A DNA stretch of 64,000 nt from Aggregatibacter sp. 2125159857 (GCF_017798005.1 NZ_CP072548.1:1240001-1304000); one strand, 5' to 3'; numbered from the stretch's first letter, positions 37,624 through 47,279 are shown. Program-made: numbers and translations. The notes: generated from the sequence alone by a model not told the origin.

Positions 37624-38289
37624 ATGTTAAAAATCAACCAACTTTATTTTCAACATCAGCCTCATATTCCGTTATTAAATGGTGTGGACTTAACGTTGAA
37701 TGCAGGTGAATTGGTTACCATCCTCGGTGCTAACGGGCGTGGAAAATCAACGCTGCTGAACTGTATTGCCGGTTTACTCACTCCACAACAGGGCGAAATT
37801 TTCCTCAATAATGTAGAAATTAAGCATCTGACAAGTAAACAAATTGCCCGTCAAGTCGCCTATGTATCGCAACATTCACCGCAAACTTATCAATACAAGG
37901 TATTGGATTATGTGGTGCTGGGACGTGCAGCTCACCTAGGTTTGTTCGGCAAACCGCGTGAGGAAGATTATCACCTCACAGAACAAGCCTTAGCCCAACT
38001 GGGTATCAGCCATTTTGCCGACAAAATTTATATGCAAATGAGCAGCGGTGAAAAACAATTAGTGAATTTAGCCAAAATTTTAGTGCAACAGCCGCAACTG
38101 ATTTTGTTTGATGAACCCACTTCTGCCCTGGATTACGGCAATGTATTTAAAACCTTGAGCCTGATTAAAGAGTTATCACATCAGCAATTTTCCATCATTA
38201 TGACCACCCATAATCCCGACCACCCGATGCTTTTGCATGATGTGATCCCAAACAGCAAAGTGGCCATCTTAAATACCCAAGGAATTTAG
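37624..38289 (+). CDS. Metal-chelate ABC transporter ATP-binding protein (short C-terminus)
   Basis: A FecE/BtuD-like ATPase. Walker A is GANGRGKST, the signature is MSSGEKQLV, and Walker B is LILFDEPTSALD, with the switch histidine in MTTHNPDHP. All ATPase motifs are intact, but the protein ends at 221 residues, about 30 short of typical members. Right after the stop, another frame encodes the last codons of a molybdenum-binding Mop protein. A deletion that fused the two genes is the simplest explanation. It follows the frameshifted permease, so the transporter is probably not functional unless the shift is a sequencing error. Confidence 0.82.
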   Translation: MLKINQLYFQHQPHIPLLNGVDLTLNAGELVTILGANGRGKSTLLNCIAGLLTPQQGEIFLNNVEIKHLTSKQIARQVAYVSQHSPQTYQYKVLDYVVLGRAAHLGLFGKPREEDYHLTEQALAQLGISHFADKIYMQMSSGEKQLVNLAKILVQQPQLILFDEPTSALDYGNVFKTLSLIKELSHQQFSIIMTTHNPDHPMLLHDVIPNSKVAILNTQGI

Positions 38290-38351
38290 CGGTAGGCAAA
38301 GACGCTTACGCAATTATCAAAGCCACTTCCGTGATGATTGGCGTAGAATAA
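38286..38351 (+). pseudogene. 3' remnant of a Mop (molbindin) gene
   Basis: The frame TTA-GCG-GTA-GGC onwards encodes VGKDAYAIIKATSVMIGVE followed by a stop. This is nearly the exact C-terminus of molbindin/Mop domains that bind molybdate, including the H. influenzae Mop protein. There is no start codon or N-terminal part. It overlaps the last codons of the ABC ATPase in another frame. It suggests that the ABC system transported molybdate or tungstate. Confidence 0.7.
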
Positions 38352-38371
38352 TTTATTCTTAATTAAAGATA

Positions 38372-38407
38372 AAACAACCGTACTTGAAAAAGTGCGGTTG
38401 TTTTTTA
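38372..38407 (+). terminator. Terminator containing an uptake sequence
   Basis: AAACAACCGTACTT pairs with AAGTGCGGTTGTTT. The left arm has T where the uptake core would have C, giving a G-U pair in RNA, so only one arm is a perfect uptake site. A T run follows. Confidence 0.85.
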
Positions 38408-38410
38408 TTT

Positions 38411-38578
38411 ATAGCCAGTCAAAGCCAGACTATAAAAATCATAGGCTATGCGTAATTCAAGATCTCGTGCGTAGCGTGCATCTTGATGCACGACCAAACC
38501 ACGCACGGAACGTTATTTAATTCTTTTGGATATTCACGATTTCGTGCAACAAGTTGCACTCTACGATTCTAGAATCGC
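38411..38578 (-). repeat. 77-bp-family repeat copy (inverted) with flanking dyad
   Basis: The segment begins with GCCAG-TCAAAGC-CAGAC and CTATGCGTA, as at the 48917 locus. It continues through CGTGCATC-TT-GATGCACG, the AACGTTATTTAA core in reverse, and CGTGCAAC-AA-GTTGCAC, ending at GATTCTAGAATC. This locus fills most of the 420-base gap between the ABC remnant and tRNA-Val. Confidence 0.85.
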
Positions 38579-38773
38579 TATATCTTAGATCCGTAACACG
38601 AACGTGTTTTTGGTATTACAACCGCAGAAATATTGAAGTTATGATACCAAATGTGATACTAAAATCATAAAATTAAATGAAACTCTATGAAACAATAAAA
38701 CAAACAAAAAGGCTATAAATGTTTGATTTTATGTGATGAATGGAACTTTATGATGCTTTATGAAAAGAAAAGA

Positions 38774-38850
38774 TGGTGCGACCGGCTGGACTCGAACCAG
38801 TGACCCCCACCATGTCAAGGTGGTGCTCTAACCAACTGAGCTACGGTCGC
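38774..38850 (-). tRNA. tRNA-Val (anticodon GAC)
   Basis: The reverse strand folds as a complete cloverleaf of 77 bases with an encoded CCA end. The acceptor stem is GCGACCG/CGGTCGC. The D-arm GCTC-AGTTGGTTA-GAGC, anticodon loop TTGACAT with anticodon GAC, and TTCGAGT T-loop are all standard. It closely resembles E. coli tRNA-Val(GAC). It is a single gene and no integrase is near. Confidence 0.97.
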
Positions 38851-39057
38851 AAATTGCGTGCGATAATATCTAGCTTTTTGTATTAACACAAGCTTTTTAT
38901 CGTATTTGTTGACTGAATGCAAAAAAAATATACAAAAAAACGGAATTTTCCTTTTGGTGTTTGGGTTTACCATGCTTCAATGACAAGTCATTTCATAAAA
39001 TACCTCTTTTTGATTAATGCAATCAATTTCACCCATCGTTTTTTCAAATCATTTTTA

Positions 39058-39071
39058 TTGATTTAAATCAT
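39058..39071. promoter_or_regulatory. FNR-like box upstream of the quinol peroxidase
   Basis: TTGAT-TTAA-ATCAT matches nine of ten FNR half-site bases. It lies 70 bases upstream of the peroxidase start. The E. coli homologue YhjA is FNR-controlled, which makes the site plausible. Confidence 0.6.
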
Positions 39072-39140
39072 ATATTTAGATTTCATTTTTCGTCAAAATC
39101 GCGCTGCTATTTTTACTTTTCTAACATTGGAGCACAAAGG

Positions 39141-40527
39141 ATGAAAAAATTTGCACTTAAAGCCGCCGTCATTGCGATTGCCGGTTATTTAGGCGTTGTT
39201 GGATATATCCATCAATATGATAAAGGACAGTCAGAAAAATTACTTGCTGAGGGTAATTACTCTACCGAACAACAGAAGATTGCCAAAATTTTGTTTGATA
39301 ATGGTTGCCAGTATTGTCATACCTCGAATGCTGATTTGCCTTTCTACGCTAACCTTCCCTTCGCAGATTCTGTCTTAAGCCATGATATTGAATCAGGTAA
39401 ACGCGTCTTTTTATTAAATAAATTACTGGATGGCTTAAAAGATCCGAGTAAATTATCTGAAGTGGATTTAGCAAAACTTGAACGTGTGATTGAAAATAAC
39501 GAAATGCCGGTAGCTAAATTCCGCCATATTCACTGGGGAAGTCGCCCTGATGACAGTGAGAAAACCACGTTATTAAATTGGATTCGTGAGCAACGCAAGG
39601 CCTTTTTGCCGGCAAATACGCAAGGCGCCAATCCCCACAATCTGATCCAACCAATTCCCGATGCTATTATGACCGATCCTGCCAAAGTAGAACTTGGTCG
39701 CAAACTCTTTATGGATGACCGCCTCTCTGCAGATAGCACCGTTCAATGCCACAGCTGTCACCAGCTTGACAAAGGTGGGGTTGACCGCTTAGATGTCTCC
39801 ACCGGTATTGACGGTAAAAAAGGGGGTATCAATGCGCCCAACCGTATTTAATGCCGCATTTAACTTTGTTCAATTCTGGGATGGTCGCGCAATCGATCTT
39901 GCCGCACAAGCGGGAGGACCACCCATTAATCCGGTCGAAATGGGCAGCCATTCATGGGATGACATCGTAGCGAAATTTAAACAGGATGAAGAATTCCAAA
40001 AAGAATTCTTGAAAGTGTATCCTGAAGTAAGCCAAGCGACATTAACCCACGCTATCGGTGAATATGAAAAAACCTTGATCACCCCAAATAGCGATTTTGA
40101 CCGCTACTTAAAAGGCGATAAAACCGCATTAAATGAACAGCAATTAAAAGGCTACGAATTATTTAAAAAATATAAATGCGATACCTGCCATACCGGTGTG
40201 AATATGGGCGGCCAATCTTATGAATACATGGGTATTTACGGTGATTACTTCAAAGATCGTGGCACACCAATCACTGAAGCCGATCAAGGTCGTTTCGCAC
40301 AAACCAAGGATCCGTATGATATGCATCGCTTTAAAGTGCCGTCATTACGTAATATCGCATTAACTGCGCCTTATATGCATGATGCTTCTGCAAAAGACTT
40401 GAAAGAAGCTGTTCGCATTATGTTGCAATACCAAAGCAATGTGAAACCGCAACAGCAAGACATTGATGACATTACGTCTTTCTTAGAAAGTCTCAATGGT
40501 GAGTTTGAAGGTAAGAAATTGCAATAA
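39141..40527 (+). pseudogene. Tri-haem cytochrome c (quinol) peroxidase, frameshifted
   Basis: A membrane-anchored peroxidase resembling the quinol peroxidase of Aggregatibacter and E. coli YhjA. An N-terminal helix is followed by an extra haem domain (CQYCH, residues 56-60), then the two peroxidase haem motifs (CHSCH at 203-207, CDTCH in the second half). The first frame stops at 39851 after GGINAPNRI; the second, one base further, continues PTVFNAAFNFVQFWDGRA to 40527. Reading GCG-CCA-ACC-GTA without one C of the CCC run at about 39838 restores a single protein. The break is either a real inactivating mutation or a base error. All three haem motifs and downstream ligands look intact, so decay would be recent. 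Confidence 0.85.
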
Positions 40528-40539
40528 TCGCAATCAATA

Positions 40540-40599
40540 AAAAGTGCGGTGGATTTTCAACACATTTTTAAACGCCGTAAAAATTCACCGCACTTTTTT
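40540..40599 (+). terminator. Long hairpin of two uptake sequences after the peroxidase
   Basis: AAAAGTGCGGTG and CACCGCACTTTT form a 12-base stem around a 34-base loop and are followed by T residues. Confidence 0.7.
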
Positions 40600-40600
40600 A

Positions 40601-40700
40601 GAATCGTAGCATGCAACTTGTTGCACGAAATCATGAATGTCCGAAAGAGTTAAATAACGTTCCGTGCGTAATTTGGTCGTGCATCAAGATGCACGCTACG
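40601..40700 (+). repeat. Single 77-bp-family repeat copy
   Basis: GAATCGTAGC starts the copy, followed by TGCAAC-TT-GTTGCA, the GTTAAATAACGTTCCGTGCG core, and CGTGCATC-AA-GATGCACG. It matches the opening unit of the 8190 array almost base for base. It lies between the convergent peroxidase and fadD genes. Confidence 0.85.
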
Positions 40701-40732
40701 AACTGTTACATTCTTTTATTTGATATGTCATA

Positions 40733-40774
40733 GAAATAAAGGAGAGAATGTGCTGTAAAGCGACATTCTCTCTC
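40733..40774 (-). terminator. Terminator of fadD
   Basis: On the minus strand GAGAGAATGT pairs with ACATTCTCTC around an 11-base loop, followed by CTTTATTTC. Confidence 0.7.
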
Positions 40775-40794
40775 GCATTGATTAATAAAATAAC

Positions 40795-42486
40795 TTAGGC
40801 AGTTGTCACATGTTTTGCCATTTCTTCATCACGTAAAACACGACGTAAAATTTTACCCACGTTGGTTTTAGGCAATTCCTCACGGAACTCAATATCTTTT
40901 GGAATTTTATAGCCGGTTAAATATTTGCGGCAGTGTTGTCGTAATTCATCGCGGGTTAAACTTTCCTCTTTCTTCACAACGAAGAGTTTGATGGTTTCCC
41001 CTGACACGTCATTTGGTACACCGATTGCCGCGACTTCAGCCACTTTATTGTTTAACATCGCCACATCTTCGATTTCATTCGGATACACGTTAAAACCGGA
41101 CACCAAAATCATGTCTTTTTTGCGATCCACAATGCGCAAACTGTAACTTTCATCCATGATCACAATATCACCGGTTGCCATCCAACCATCTTTGATCACT
41201 TCTGCGGTGGCTTCCGGGCGTTGCCAATACCCTTGCATCACCTGTTCGCCTTTCACCCACAACTCCCCAGCTTCACCGAGAGCTGCTTCAGAACCGTCCT
41301 CTTTCACAATGCGAATATCGGTGTTTGGGACAGGTACACCAATACTGCCGTTATGCTTCACCACATTCACCGGGCAGGCCGCAATTAACGGAGAGCATTC
41401 CGTCATGCCGTAACCTTCAATAATGTTACAACCGGTCAATTCATGCCAACGGGTTGCAACAGATTGGTGAATCGCCATGCCGCCGCCCACAGAAAGTTTT
41501 AAGGCAGAGAAATTCACGTTCTTCAACTCGTCATTGTTTAACAAGGCGTTAAACAAGGTATTCACGCCGGTAATCGCCACAAACGGATATTTTTTCAGTT
41601 CTTTTACAAAACCCGGAATATCACGCGGGTTCGTAATTAATACGGCAGTCACCCCTAATTCAATAAACAACAAGCAGTTCACGGTGAGAGCAAAAACATG
41701 ATACAGAGGCAAGGCCAAAATGGCTAATCGCTCACGACTACGATCACCCACAAAAGGATAGGCAATCCACTTGGCTTGGAACACATTCACGATAATATTG
41801 CCGTGCGACAACATCGCGCCTTTTGCTACGCCCGTCGTACCACCGGTGTATTGCAAAAAGGCCAAATCATTGCGTTCTATTTGCGGACGCACATATTGAC
41901 GATATTTACCGACACTCAACACTTCACGGAACGTGACCGCATTTGGCAACTTATATTTTGGCACGAGTTTCTTCACGTATTTCACCACGAAGTTCACTAA
42001 TGTGCGTTTACCGAAAGACAACTGATCGCCCATACGGGTCAAAATAACGTGTTTCACGGAGGTGTTAAAAACGATTTTTTCTAACGTAGAAGCAAAGTTA
42101 GACACCACCACAATGGCTTTAGCACCACTGTCTTGAAGTTGGTGTTCCAACTCACGTGGTGTGTAAAGCGGGTTCACATTTACCACCACAAGGCCGGCGC
42201 GTAAAATACCAAACAAGGCGATTGGATATTGCAACAAATTCGGCATCATTAATGCCACACGCTCACCACGCTCCAACTTCAATTCATTTTGCAAATAGGC
42301 CGCAAAAGCACGACTGCGTTCTTCCAATTTACGAAACGTTAACACTTGTCCCATATTAATGTAAGCGGCACGGTCGGGATGTTCACGAATCGCTTTATCA
42401 AACATATCTAAAATCGAATCATATTCTGAGGTGTCCAACTCATGCTCAGAACCTTCCGGATAATTTTGAAACCAAGGTTTAGTCAT
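40795..42486 (-). CDS. fadD: Long-chain fatty-acid CoA ligase
   Basis: A 563-residue acyl-CoA synthetase of the adenylate-forming family. It activates fatty acids with ATP and CoA at the inner membrane. The AMP-binding motif [16 protein letters not shown], the YGMTECSP motif, the DGWMATGD hinge region and [19 protein letters not shown] signature are present. It is the last gene of a conserved neighbourhood (yoaA, tsaB, slp-family, fadD) seen also in E. coli. In an organism without a full beta-oxidation set it may serve phospholipid recycling. Confidence 0.95.
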   Translation of the reverse strand: MTKPWFQNYPEGSEHELDTSEYDSILDMFDKAIREHPDRAAYINMGQVLTFRKLEERSRAFAAYLQNELKLERGERVALMMPNLLQYPIALFGILRAGLVVVNVNPLYTPRELEHQLQDSGAKAIVVVSNFASTLEKIVFNTSVKHVILTRMGDQLSFGKRTLVNFVVKYVKKLVPKYKLPNAVTFREVLSVGKYRQYVRPQIERNDLAFLQYTGGTTGVAKGAMLSHGNIIVNVFQAKWIAYPFVGDRSRERLAILALPLYHVFALTVNCLLFIELGVTAVLITNPRDIPGFVKELKKYPFVAITGVNTLFNALLNNDELKNVNFSALKLSVGGGMAIHQSVATRWHELTGCNIIEGYGMTECSPLIAACPVNVVKHNGSIGVPVPNTDIRIVKEDGSEAALGEAGELWVKGEQVMQGYWQRPEATAEVIKDGWMATGDIVIMDESYSLRIVDRKKDMILVSGFNVYPNEIEDVAMLNNKVAEVAAIGVPNDVSGETIKLFVVKKEESLTRDELRQHCRKYLTGYKIPKDIEFREELPKTNVGKILRRVLRDEEMAKHVTTA

Positions 42487-42552
42487 GATGATTCCTTATC
42501 TTTTTTATTTATTTTTATAAAATGAGGCGGAATTCTAACATTCCACCTAAAC

Positions 42553-43107
42553 TTAATACAAATTATAGCGAAGACGTGGTTCAGCCCACATGAATCTCGG
42601 TGCGCCCCAACCGTATGGATAAAACGGCCCGTAATCATCCATATCATCCGGATCGTAATAATATTCTTGAACTAACTTCCAAAGACGATATTGATGCGCT
42701 TGCACAACCGGATAGCTGTAATCTGCTTGATCAATTTTGCCCTGCTCTTTGCCACTTAGCACGCCAGCAATGGTAATGTATTGATCTTTTAAGTTTTCCG
42801 GATCCACAAAGCCGTTTAAGTAGGCAATAAAACGCCCGTTGCTGTGGCTATCAATCATCGGTTTTGCGGAGAAATAGGCAACCGTTTGATTCAATACTTC
42901 CACTTTTGTCTGATTTTTTAATGCAGTAGCAGAAATCACTTTGCCGCCCAAACGCACTTTCACACAACGGCAATCATAATCTTGCGGTTGGATGTTATTT
43001 AAATTTAACGCATCAAATTGTTTTGGCTCTAACCCTTGTGGCGCCGACACACAACCGGTTAAAACAAGAGAAAGTGCGGTCAATATTAACCCTATTTTTT
43101 TGCTCAT
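42553..43107 (-). CDS. Slp-family outer-membrane lipoprotein
   Basis: A 184-residue lipoprotein with lipobox LTGC (Cys19) and a Slp domain containing VRLGGKVI and VLNQTVAYFSAKP, ending in a tyrosine- and proline-rich tail. The E. coli counterparts Slp and YeaY are outer-membrane proteins linked to stationary phase and envelope stress. Its place between tsaB and fadD equals the place of yeaY in E. coli. An uptake sequence forms part of the signal-peptide coding sequence (near 43073). Confidence 0.85.
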   Translation of the reverse strand: MSKKIGLILTALSLVLTGCVSAPQGLEPKQFDALNLNNIQPQDYDCRCVKVRLGGKVISATALKNQTKVEVLNQTVAYFSAKPMIDSHSNGRFIAYLNGFVDPENLKDQYITIAGVLSGKEQGKIDQADYSYPVVQAHQYRLWKLVQEYYYDPDDMDDYGPFYPYGWGAPRFMWAEPRLRYNLY

Positions 43108-43138
43108 TTTAATGCTCCTCTAAAAAGGTGATTAAAAT

Positions 43139-43861
43139 CTATTCTCGCCCCGGCAATTTCTTCCACGTCACTTCATTGCGTAAGTAAATCGGCTCAATCT
43201 CCAACGGGCTGATGGTCTCGCCGGCAAACCATTTTGGCAACGCCAAATCCAGCATATATAAGGCAGAAGGCAAAGTGATATCCGTCGTTTTACCAAGATT
43301 CGCTTCGTTTAATTCAGGATAAGCTGCCCAGCCGGTTCCCACTAAAACGGCGTTTTCATGATGTTGTTGAGCTACCTGCTCAATGACTTTTGACGGGCTA
43401 CACACCTGCTCGGCAATAACCGGTTGCCAATCTAAAAACTCGCCGAAATCTGACCGCACTTTTTGTGCCTGCCATTGGGCAAAATACACTTCATTCATAC
43501 GGGCATCAATGGCTGTCAGCACATTTTCTGCCTGATATTGCGCATAGGCAGCTTGTGCCATTGCGGCTAAATTGGACACCGGAATCACCGGCAATTCAGC
43601 CCCGAAGGCTAAGCCTTGCGCAATCCCTGCGCCAATGCGCACACCGGTAAAACTGCCCGGACCTCGACCGAAAACCAGGGCATCCACTTGATGTAGCGTA
43701 ATGCCTGCTTGTGCCAAAATTTCATCCACCATCGGCAAAATATGTTTGGTGTGTTCACGCTGTGCAAATTGCGCTAAATGTTTTTTTTCACCGCCGCGTA
43801 ACAAAGCAACAGAACAAGCCTCTGTTGCGGTATCTAAAGCTAATAATGTGACATTTTTCAT
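43139..43861 (-). CDS. tsaB: tRNA threonylcarbamoyladenosine synthesis protein TsaB
   Basis: A 240-residue ASKHA-fold protein that scaffolds TsaD and TsaE in making t6A at position 37 of ANN-decoding tRNAs. The N-terminal LLALDTATEACSVALL and GRGPGSFTGVRIG are diagnostic. It starts 2 bases after yoaA ends, so the two are coupled. It lacks the metal-binding histidines of TsaD, as expected. Confidence 0.95.
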   Translation of the reverse strand: MKNVTLLALDTATEACSVALLRGGEKKHLAQFAQREHTKHILPMVDEILAQAGITLHQVDALVFGRGPGSFTGVRIGAGIAQGLAFGAELPVIPVSNLAAMAQAAYAQYQAENVLTAIDARMNEVYFAQWQAQKVRSDFGEFLDWQPVIAEQVCSPSKVIEQVAQQHHENAVLVGTGWAAYPELNEANLGKTTDITLPSALYMLDLALPKWFAGETISPLEIEPIYLRNEVTWKKLPGRE

Positions 43862-43863
43862 AT

Positions 43864-45810
43864 TTATATTGATTCGTTGTTATCGTCTGTCTTTAACGTT
43901 GTTAAGAATTGTACCACTTTGTGCAAATCCCGCGTACGTTTAAAATTCGGCAAACTGCGTAAAAAGGTTTCCCCATAAGGTCGCATCACCAAGCGGTTAT
44001 CGCAAATAATCACAGCACCGCGATCGGTCACATCACGAATTAACCGTCCTACGCCCTGCTTCAAGGTAATCACCGCTTCGGGAATTTGAATATCATTAAA
44101 CGGATCGCCCCCTTGCAAACGGCAATCTTCAATGCGGGCTTTCAGCAAAGGCTCATCAGGCGCAGTAAACGGCAATTTATCGATAATCACCAGCGACAAC
44201 GCATCGCCCCGCACATCCACGCCCTCCCAAAAACTGGAGGTGGCCACCAGCACGCTGTGCGATTGCGAAATAAATTGTTCCAACAGCGTCGTTTTTGCCG
44301 TTTCGCCCTGCAATAAAATCGTCAGTTCACTGTTTTCACGAAAATAATCCGCCAGGCTACGCATCATGGCGTACGACGTACAAAGCACAAAACAACGGCC
44401 TTGGTTGGCTTCGATAATCGGCAGTAACATCTTGCCTAATTGAGTGAACGTGCCGCTGTGATTGGTTGCCGGTAGATAACGTGGCACGCATAGCAAGGAT
44501 TGCTCTGCATAATTAAAGGGGCTTGGCAGAATTTTCTGCGCAGCCTGTTGAATGCCTAAACGCTGGCAAAAATGGGCAAAAGTACCGCCCACTTCCAAGG
44601 TGGCAGAGGTGAAAATCCAGGCGCATTTTTGTTTTGCCATTTGCTCACCGAATTTATCCGCTACAGTAAGCGGCGTAATATGCAGCCCAAACTGGCGACC
44701 GATACATTCAAACCAATAGCAATAGCCGGTAATTTCTGTTTCCGTCAGGCGTTTAAGTAAATTTTGTAACTGGGCAATGCGCTCAAAAATGCTGTCCAGC
44801 GTTTGTGAACGCCCCAAGCCTAATTTCACCACTTCGGCGGTGAAATTCAGTTTTTCCAATAAAAAATCAAAGGCTTTTTTGACCGCACTTTGTTGCAGCA
44901 TTTGCCGCCAGTTACCGCGCAAATTCCCCTCTCCCAACATTAAACGGAAATCCTGCACGATTTTTAACAGCTGATCTGCCGCCACACCAAGCTGTTTCAT
45001 GTCTTTCACTTCGGTGCGATAGGTAATTTGAATGTCTTTGCACAAATCAAAAAGTTGACGGGACGTGACCGATTGACCGAAATATTGGCTGGCGATATCA
45101 GGCAGTTGGTGCGCTTCGTCAAACACAATCACTTCAGCATTTGGAATCAATTCACCGAAGCCGTTTTCTTTCACTGCCATGTCGGCAAAAAATAAATGAT
45201 GATTAACCACCACCAAATCCGCATTCAACGCTTTTTTACGCGCCAATGCCACAAAACAATCCGCATAATTGGGGCAATCACTCCCCAAACAACTTTCCGC
45301 CGTACTGGTGAGTTGAGGCAAAATCGGGCTATCTTCGGCAATTTCAATACATTTGGACAAATCACCGGTCTTCGTGGCATTGCGCCATTTGCGCACTTTG
45401 GATAAATCATGCAGCACATTGCGATCACCCAGTACACCTTGCGCAATCACCTGTTCCAAACGTTCTAAACATAAATAATTGGCACGCCCTTTGAGCAACG
45501 CAATTTTGCCGCTGTACCCGAGGGCTTTTTGAATGGCTGGCAGGTCACGATTAAACAGCTGCTCCTGTAAATTTTTGGAACCGGTGGAAATAATAGTTTT
45601 CTTTTTCGCCAATAACGCCGGCGCCAAATACGCAAAGGTTTTGCCCGTGCCTGTGCCGGCTTCCACCACTAACGCCCCTTGCTGTTCAATGGCATTACCC
45701 ACCGCCGTCGCCATATCGACCTGTTCTGCGCGGGGATGAAAGCCCCTGATATGGGCGCTCAATGCACCGTCTGGGGAAAACGCCTTGCTAATTTGTTTTG
45801 AATACGCCAT
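43864..45810 (-). CDS. yoaA: DinG-family ATP-dependent DNA helicase YoaA
   Basis: A 648-residue XPD/DinG-like 5'-3' helicase. Walker A is EAGTGTGKTFAYLAPALL, the DEAH box is VIFDEAHQLPD, and the iron-sulfur cysteines lie at CLERLEQ and CLGSDCPNYADC. The C-terminal helicase motifs include ATSSFWEGVDVRGD and QGVGRLIRD. YoaA in E. coli acts with the HolC clamp-loader subunit in repair of stalled forks. It is the first gene of the yoaA-tsaB-slp unit. Confidence 0.93.
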   Translation of the reverse strand: MAYSKQISKAFSPDGALSAHIRGFHPRAEQVDMATAVGNAIEQQGALVVEAGTGTGKTFAYLAPALLAKKKTIISTGSKNLQEQLFNRDLPAIQKALGYSGKIALLKGRANYLCLERLEQVIAQGVLGDRNVLHDLSKVRKWRNATKTGDLSKCIEIAEDSPILPQLTSTAESCLGSDCPNYADCFVALARKKALNADLVVVNHHLFFADMAVKENGFGELIPNAEVIVFDEAHQLPDIASQYFGQSVTSRQLFDLCKDIQITYRTEVKDMKQLGVAADQLLKIVQDFRLMLGEGNLRGNWRQMLQQSAVKKAFDFLLEKLNFTAEVVKLGLGRSQTLDSIFERIAQLQNLLKRLTETEITGYCYWFECIGRQFGLHITPLTVADKFGEQMAKQKCAWIFTSATLEVGGTFAHFCQRLGIQQAAQKILPSPFNYAEQSLLCVPRYLPATNHSGTFTQLGKMLLPIIEANQGRCFVLCTSYAMMRSLADYFRENSELTILLQGETAKTTLLEQFISQSHSVLVATSSFWEGVDVRGDALSLVIIDKLPFTAPDEPLLKARIEDCRLQGGDPFNDIQIPEAVITLKQGVGRLIRDVTDRGAVIICDNRLVMRPYGETFLRSLPNFKRTRDLHKVVQFLTTLKTDDNNESI

Positions 45811-45880
45811 TATTTTTCACCTGTTAAAAAGTCGGCACAGTATAGCAGATTTCCCCTTTTTTCTGAATCACAAGGACAAG

Positions 45881-46702
45881 ATGATGAACATTCAATTACA
45901 ACAACAAATCACACCAGAATTGAGCTTATATGCTTACAACGACATTCCCGTTTTACATTTACGCCACGCCGTCGGCACCGCCAAAATCGCCTTGCAAGGG
46001 GCACATTTATTCAGTTGGCAACCGACAAACAGCAAACAAGACGTATTGTGGTTAAGTGATATCGAGCCGTTTAAAGCCGGCACGGCAATTCGTGGTGGTA
46101 TCCCTATTTGCTACCCATGGTTTGGTAACGCAGGCACCCCTGCGCACGGTTTTGCTCGCACTAGCCTATGGCAATTAAGCGACTACGAGATTAATAGCGA
46201 CAAAGTGCGGTTAGTTTTTTCGTTATTTTCCAAACACAACATCATCTTGGCTAAAATCGAAATGCTATTCACCGAACATTGCGACGTGCGCTTCACCCAT
46301 TACGGCGACGTTGGCATGGAAAACGTGCAACTGGCGCTACACAGTTATTTCAACATTGGCAACATCGCCAACACGACGATCGTCAACCTGCCAACAGCCT
46401 GTTTTAACTCTCTCACTAAATCACAGGAAACCGTGCCTTCACCACGCACTATCAATGAAAACGTAGATTGCATTTATGCCGCCCCACAGCAACCAACGGA
46501 AATTCACGACCAAGCCAACCAACGCACCCTATTCGTGACTCATCAAAATGCCAGCGATGTGGTGTTATGGAACCCATGGCACAAAGCCACAAGCAGCATG
46601 TCAGAAAACGGCTATCAAACCATGGTGTGCGTAGAAACCGCACGAATCCATCGCTATCTTCAGGCTGGCGAAACCGTGGCGGTGAGATTGAGTGTGAAAT
46701 AG
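45881..46702 (+). CDS. yeaD: Aldose-1-epimerase-like protein (YeaD, hexose-6-phosphate mutarotase)
   Basis: A 273-residue beta-sandwich protein of the galactose mutarotase fold that probably interconverts anomers of glucose-6-phosphate. The segments GAHLFSWQP, RGGIPICYPWFGN and AHGFAR are characteristic. The frame extends far upstream over yoaA's start, but ATG 45881 has AAGGA before it and begins the conserved part. It is divergent from yoaA with about 70 bases between them. Confidence 0.88.
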   Translation: MMNIQLQQQITPELSLYAYNDIPVLHLRHAVGTAKIALQGAHLFSWQPTNSKQDVLWLSDIEPFKAGTAIRGGIPICYPWFGNAGTPAHGFARTSLWQLSDYEINSDKVRLVFSLFSKHNIILAKIEMLFTEHCDVRFTHYGDVGMENVQLALHSYFNIGNIANTTIVNLPTACFNSLTKSQETVPSPRTINENVDCIYAAPQQPTEIHDQANQRTLFVTHQNASDVVLWNPWHKATSSMSENGYQTMVCVETARIHRYLQAGETVAVRLSVK

Positions 46703-46910
46703 TTCAAAGTGCGGTCAGATTTTTAGATGTTTTTCAACACTCAACATCTGATCGCTTTAGTTTTAGGTAAATCACCTAAAGTTTCCTATCAAAACGATTC
46801 ATAAAACATCTCATTTTTGGCCTAATTTGCCATTTATTACTGCCGTGTTTGTGAGTAACATAATGGGTGATTCAAAACACATAACCATCCATATAAAAGG
46901 AGATTAAATC

Positions 46911-47279
46911 ATGAAAAAATTAATGACTGCAGTCGTTTTCGCTGCTGCAATGACAGCACCCCTAGCTGCCTCTGCAGCTTCTATGCCAGAAACAGAAAAA
47001 GCGATGGCACAACAAGCAAACACAAAAGGCGTTTGGATTGACGTTCGCTCTGCCGAAGAATTTAACGCAGGTCATTTACAAGATGCGATTAACATTCCGC
47101 ATGAGCAAATCCTTGACCGCATCCAAGCTGTTAGCCCGGATAAAGACGCACCTATCAACCTCTACTGCCGCAGCGGCCGCCGCGCAGAAGTGGCGTTAAA
47201 CGCACTGAAAAAAGCAGGTTACACCAACGTTACCAATCATGGCGGTTATGAGGATTTGGTTAAGAAAGGCATGAAATAA
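46911..47279 (+). CDS. Periplasmic rhodanese-like protein (PspE-type)
   Basis: A 122-residue exported protein with a signal peptide to about residue 23 and one rhodanese domain. The active-site loop CRSGRR holds Cys86, and IDVRSAEEFNAGHL is the family's CH2A motif. Homologues such as PspE and GlpE transfer sulfane sulfur. A strong ribosome site AAAAGGAG precedes it and a terminator follows, so it is a single-gene unit. Confidence 0.9.
   Translation: MKKLMTAVVFAAAMTAPLAASAASMPETEKAMAQQANTKGVWIDVRSAEEFNAGHLQDAINIPHEQILDRIQAVSPDKDAPINLYCRSGRRAEVALNALKKAGYTNVTNHGGYEDLVKKGMK

Noticed and set aside
38774..38850. Integration site with adjacent mobile element
   Set aside because: The tRNA is single and complete, with no integrase and no repeat of its 3' end visible in the window.
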